Source of the DNA: Marthasterias glacialis
Lineage: Eukaryota > Echinodermata > Asteroidea > Forcipulatida > Asteriidae
NCBI GenBank assembly: GCA_911728455.2
Contig: OU452225.1
Location: 15,226,731 to 15,290,730, forward strand
Direction of reading: 5' to 3'
Length of the DNA: 64,000 nt
Below are positions 61,216 through 64,000 of the stretch, one piece after another. Each line of letters opens with the position of its first letter. The stretch's first letter is position 1. Under the pieces are notes generated by a model. It had not been told where the DNA came from and made no database searches. It saw only the letters and a list, made by a program, of their open reading frames with translations. The position numbers and the translations under genes are program-made.

Positions 61216-61798
61216 TTTTTTTATCTGAATAAGTCAATCAATTAATCAGTCATTTTATGAAAGTTTATGTTTTTTTTAATACAATTAGTTTAAGAGCATT
61301 ACAGCCTTCCTTCCGGATCATCCTCATCATGAGACAGTGTCCATCCTCTTCTCATGTTTCTTACAGGACTTCCTGTGTCTTGCGCTAACAACATCAAATC
61401 TGACTTGAAAATCTCATCTAGTAATTGTAGTATAATACGTGCCAGTCATCTTTAAAAATGTCTAAATTGAGAGTGCATTTCGCTCAGTGAAAATGAGTTA
61501 CTGAAATTCCTATACACCAAGCAAGTGTTGCTCATTTTAGAAAAGAAACTTGCAAATAATATGAACACAGTTTTTCTCTTATGATTTACCGAGGCCTAAG
61601 ATTGAGCTATATTCTATCTTTATGATGCACTTCCTCAAATACTACATTTCCCAAAACGCTTTCATCATCATTTCAATTTTTTGTCTTCTTTTTTTTCCCT
61701 TCTTTAACAAGTTGATCAAACACAATGCTCCATTAAAAAGGGTCATGTTTATTTTGTTTTCTTTTACTTGATTATATTTTTATGAATTGAACAGATCC

Positions 61799-61835
61799 AT
61801 TAATAATAATAATAATAATAGTAATAATAATAGGG
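61799..61835. repeat. (ATA)n microsatellite
   Basis: About eleven AAT/ATA units with one G interruption. Confidence 0.9.
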
Positions 61836-62039
61836 CATATATACTAATAATAGGTTGAAAAAGAGTTGCGGTATTCCAAACTAAAATTCTTCAGATGTAA
61901 GTTTAATCTAACCTGAAAAGCTGATGATTATTTAATAGCAACGTTAAGAATAGTTGCATTTTTGTAATGTATGCATAGTTGGAAAACAAATTAAGCTGAG
62001 CATTTGTACAAGTTTGAACAAAACTCACTTCTACTTTCT

Positions 62040-62530
62040 GTAATCAAAAACAGCTATTAACGATTGCCCCACTGCTAGTCTATACTAGGTTATCCTAATG
62101 CGTACATCCGACTCTGTATGCACATTAATGCAGCTGAACTAAGAATTAGAAAGTCGGAAATGAGCGGCATTTGACGAAGGCGGGCCCCTTCAAGGGAAAA
62201 TAAAAATTGCCGTTAGCATTTGAACAGCGATTATCATGTAGTGATTACATGTGTTTCTTGATTCTGAAGGTATACTTGGAGAGTTGATGTATGCATCCTG
62301 CATGATCAGAATTTAGCAGGAGCTGATGAGTGTACCCTAGGGCTTTACATTTTCTCTCCCTTCTTCTTTCAAATCAAACTGCGGTATTAATTAAACTCGG
62401 AGGGTCCGTAGTGCCCGATTACAGCTTTATTGATGCATGGTGGGTACCGGTGCTAGTGCATTAACATGCTATTAACCTTTTGTGTAGCGGTGATTACCGG
62501 TGTGTAACCTTGGAGAATTGGCAGCAGAGG
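62040..62530. promoter_or_regulatory. Candidate enhancer-like block in intron 6
   Basis: A non-repetitive stretch with GCACATTAATGCAGCTG, GGTATTAATTAAACTC, TTGATGCATGG, CAGCTG-type E box, TGATTACATG and GTGATTACCGG (bicoid/Otx-like GATTA). Words of this kind cluster in conserved developmental enhancers. Function is inferred only. Confidence 0.25.
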
Positions 62531-64000
62531 GAAATTTGTCAGTAAATGGCTTCTTTGAAGAAAAAGTATGCGATATGGTAGTGTTTGATATGAACAGTAT
62601 TCTAATCATAACAATAACTGAGAGGGTCTCTCCAACAAACAAAGTGATTTGCATTCTATTATTGATAATTCTCAAAGTCCAATGAATATGTTAGGATAAC
62701 GTAATGATTTCATAATCATCAATTAAGTGTCCATAAATTTACTCATATTCACACAGAATGGAAACAACAAAGTGATATGATGAGTTCTAACAAAGACAAT
62801 TTGTATTTGGACTCCCATTGAGTTACTTCCTGATTGTGAATATTTTCTAAGGTTGACCTTGTGATTTTAACTTGGTAGTCATAAACTTAACTTGATTCTG
62901 AGTTAGCAAAGTGTCTATAAACCTGAGACATTCAAGTTCCAAAACCTTCCCAAAAATTCAGAACAATTGGTCAGTTATTTGAAATTACTTCAAGTGAAGA
63001 TTTTAAACAAGAAGTTGAAACTTTCCGAGCTTCAAAACAACTTCCACAGTCAACTTCCACTTCCACGGTCTTTTCACTTCTTAATGAAGTGGAAAGTGGT
63101 ACTTAAAAAGACTGACATGTCTTTTGTTTAGGATGGAACATTGACACCAAGTTTTCCAGCTTTTTAAATCATATAACACATACATGTATCATTTAATTGA
63201 TTAGTACTTGAATATGCATGAGTTGTTCAAATCCTTTTAATTATAGTTTCATGGTCTCGTCATCCATCAGTTTTATGAAGAACCCTTTTGGCCTGTGATG
63301 TAAATTAAGCTTCCTTATTCAATGTTTTTGTAACGACAACAAAATCACCACATCTTTGAATATGTCCTCTCAACACAGACAGCATGATCCGAGTCTGACG
63401 GATGATAAATTTTTCCCCTGGAGGTCTCCAGCCAAAAGTATGTTAAAAAAAAGAGAGTAGTTCTCTTCACTTCAACTAGTAAAGTTTCCCCCGCCATCCA
63501 GATCCGTTTGTAAAAAAAAAAGAAAAAAATTCCCACACTCCGTTTTTTTTTTTTTCTCCACTTGTTTATGAAGTCAAGAGGTAAGATTTGAATTTTATGG
63601 ACTGGTAGAAGAGACTGCCATGAATTTTCATGTAGGCACGTGAAGTACTGTGTAAGGTTTGGGTGTCACTGCCCGCAGCATTATGCGACATTTACTTTCA
63701 TCCATGATCGAAGCGGCTTTGCCGAGCTTCTAAGTTTTTCTGTGAGGTTCATATTTTGGAGGGTCAGACCGGAAATTCAGCCGAGAACATGTACAAAGCG
63801 TGTCCCAAAACCACAGGCTGTTTTTGTTTTTGAAGTTTGAGAAAGAGACTCAGCTGTGGCTGAGATGGATGGTAGTGTTAAGACGATCATTACACTGATA
63901 AATAATATGGTGTGTTGCTTTCCGTAAAAAAAAGACACATCTTTATTTGGCTGGAGACGATTCAGTTAATATCTGATGTTTATGTCAAAAAGCTAACCTG

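Larger units (their letters stand above)
4533..64000 (+). other. AGBL4: AGBL4 (CCP6) gene, 5' part, six coding exons, runs off the right edge
   Basis: This is a gene-level entry. Six exons joined in phase (25+123+125+95+217+40 nt) encode 208 residues plus one base of the next codon, colinear with vertebrate AGBL4 from the start methionine to the beginning of the peptidase domain. CCP6 is a cytosolic M14-family metallocarboxypeptidase that trims glutamates from polyglutamylated tubulin and other proteins with acidic tails. Visible here are the CCP-specific N-domain (about residues 15-190) and the first peptidase strand (LDLLTI, about 200-205). The zinc ligands and catalytic glutamate are not in the window, so the remaining roughly 60 percent of the protein must lie downstream. 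The introns are 8663, 865, 3321, 29095, 8107 and more than 8790 nt. The assignment rests on residue-level recognition; a transcript would confirm exon 1. Confidence 0.93.
55209..64000 (+). other. Intron 6, left part, continuing past the window
   Basis: The donor is GTAAGT. No sequence resembling the next CCP6 exon (with HPGE) is seen. It holds a MITE (55645-55789), a GC-richer block (59400-59690), a SINE-like sequence on the minus strand (61080-61215), an (ATA)n microsatellite (61799-61835) and a possible regulatory block (62040-62530). Elsewhere (about 55800-59400, 59700-61080, 62540-64000) I see nothing that I can name. Confidence 0.8.

Overview
The window is AT-rich, repeat-dense eukaryotic DNA with no prokaryotic features. 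It holds the 5' part of one recognisable protein gene on the + strand: the tubulin deglutamylase AGBL4 (cytosolic carboxypeptidase 6, CCP6). The spliced exons give a peptide very close to vertebrate CCP6. The organism is most likely a marine invertebrate deuterostome. The interspersed elements (for example those starting GGGCCC-ATTTCATAGAGC and ending in its complement) look like ones I associate with echinoderms, especially sea stars. That assignment rests on memory, not on a search.

Layout: 1-4532 is upstream sequence without a supportable gene. Exon 1 (4533-4557) carries the start codon. Exons 2 (13221-13343), 3 (14209-14333), 4 (17655-17749), 5 (46845-47061) and 6 (55169-55208) follow, all with GT-AG borders and compatible phases. 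Joined, they encode 208 residues plus one base of codon 209: the N-domain and the first strand of the M14 peptidase domain. The zinc-binding HxxE and the rest of the catalytic domain must lie beyond 64000. Introns fill about 99 percent of the locus; intron 4 alone is about 29 kb.

The introns and upstream region hold many non-autonomous DNA elements. These include a 0.73-0.82 kb terminal-inverted-repeat family (three copies, two with related unoccupied sites in the same window), a foldback family with ACTCTCTTAATG termini (three copies, one a 206-bp palindrome interrupted by a retroposon with a 5-bp target duplication), and at least a dozen smaller palindromic MITEs, some nested. There are also SINE-like sequences, a 30-bp minisatellite with a 119-bp higher-order period (40528-41352), tandem duplications in introns 3 and 4, a perfect 28-bp hairpin, and long poly-G tracts.

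I found no new multi-gene system. The best leads are the self-documenting transposon insertions, the minisatellite higher-order structure, and a splice-bounded 91-nt candidate exon in intron 5 that would shift the AGBL4 frame if included.
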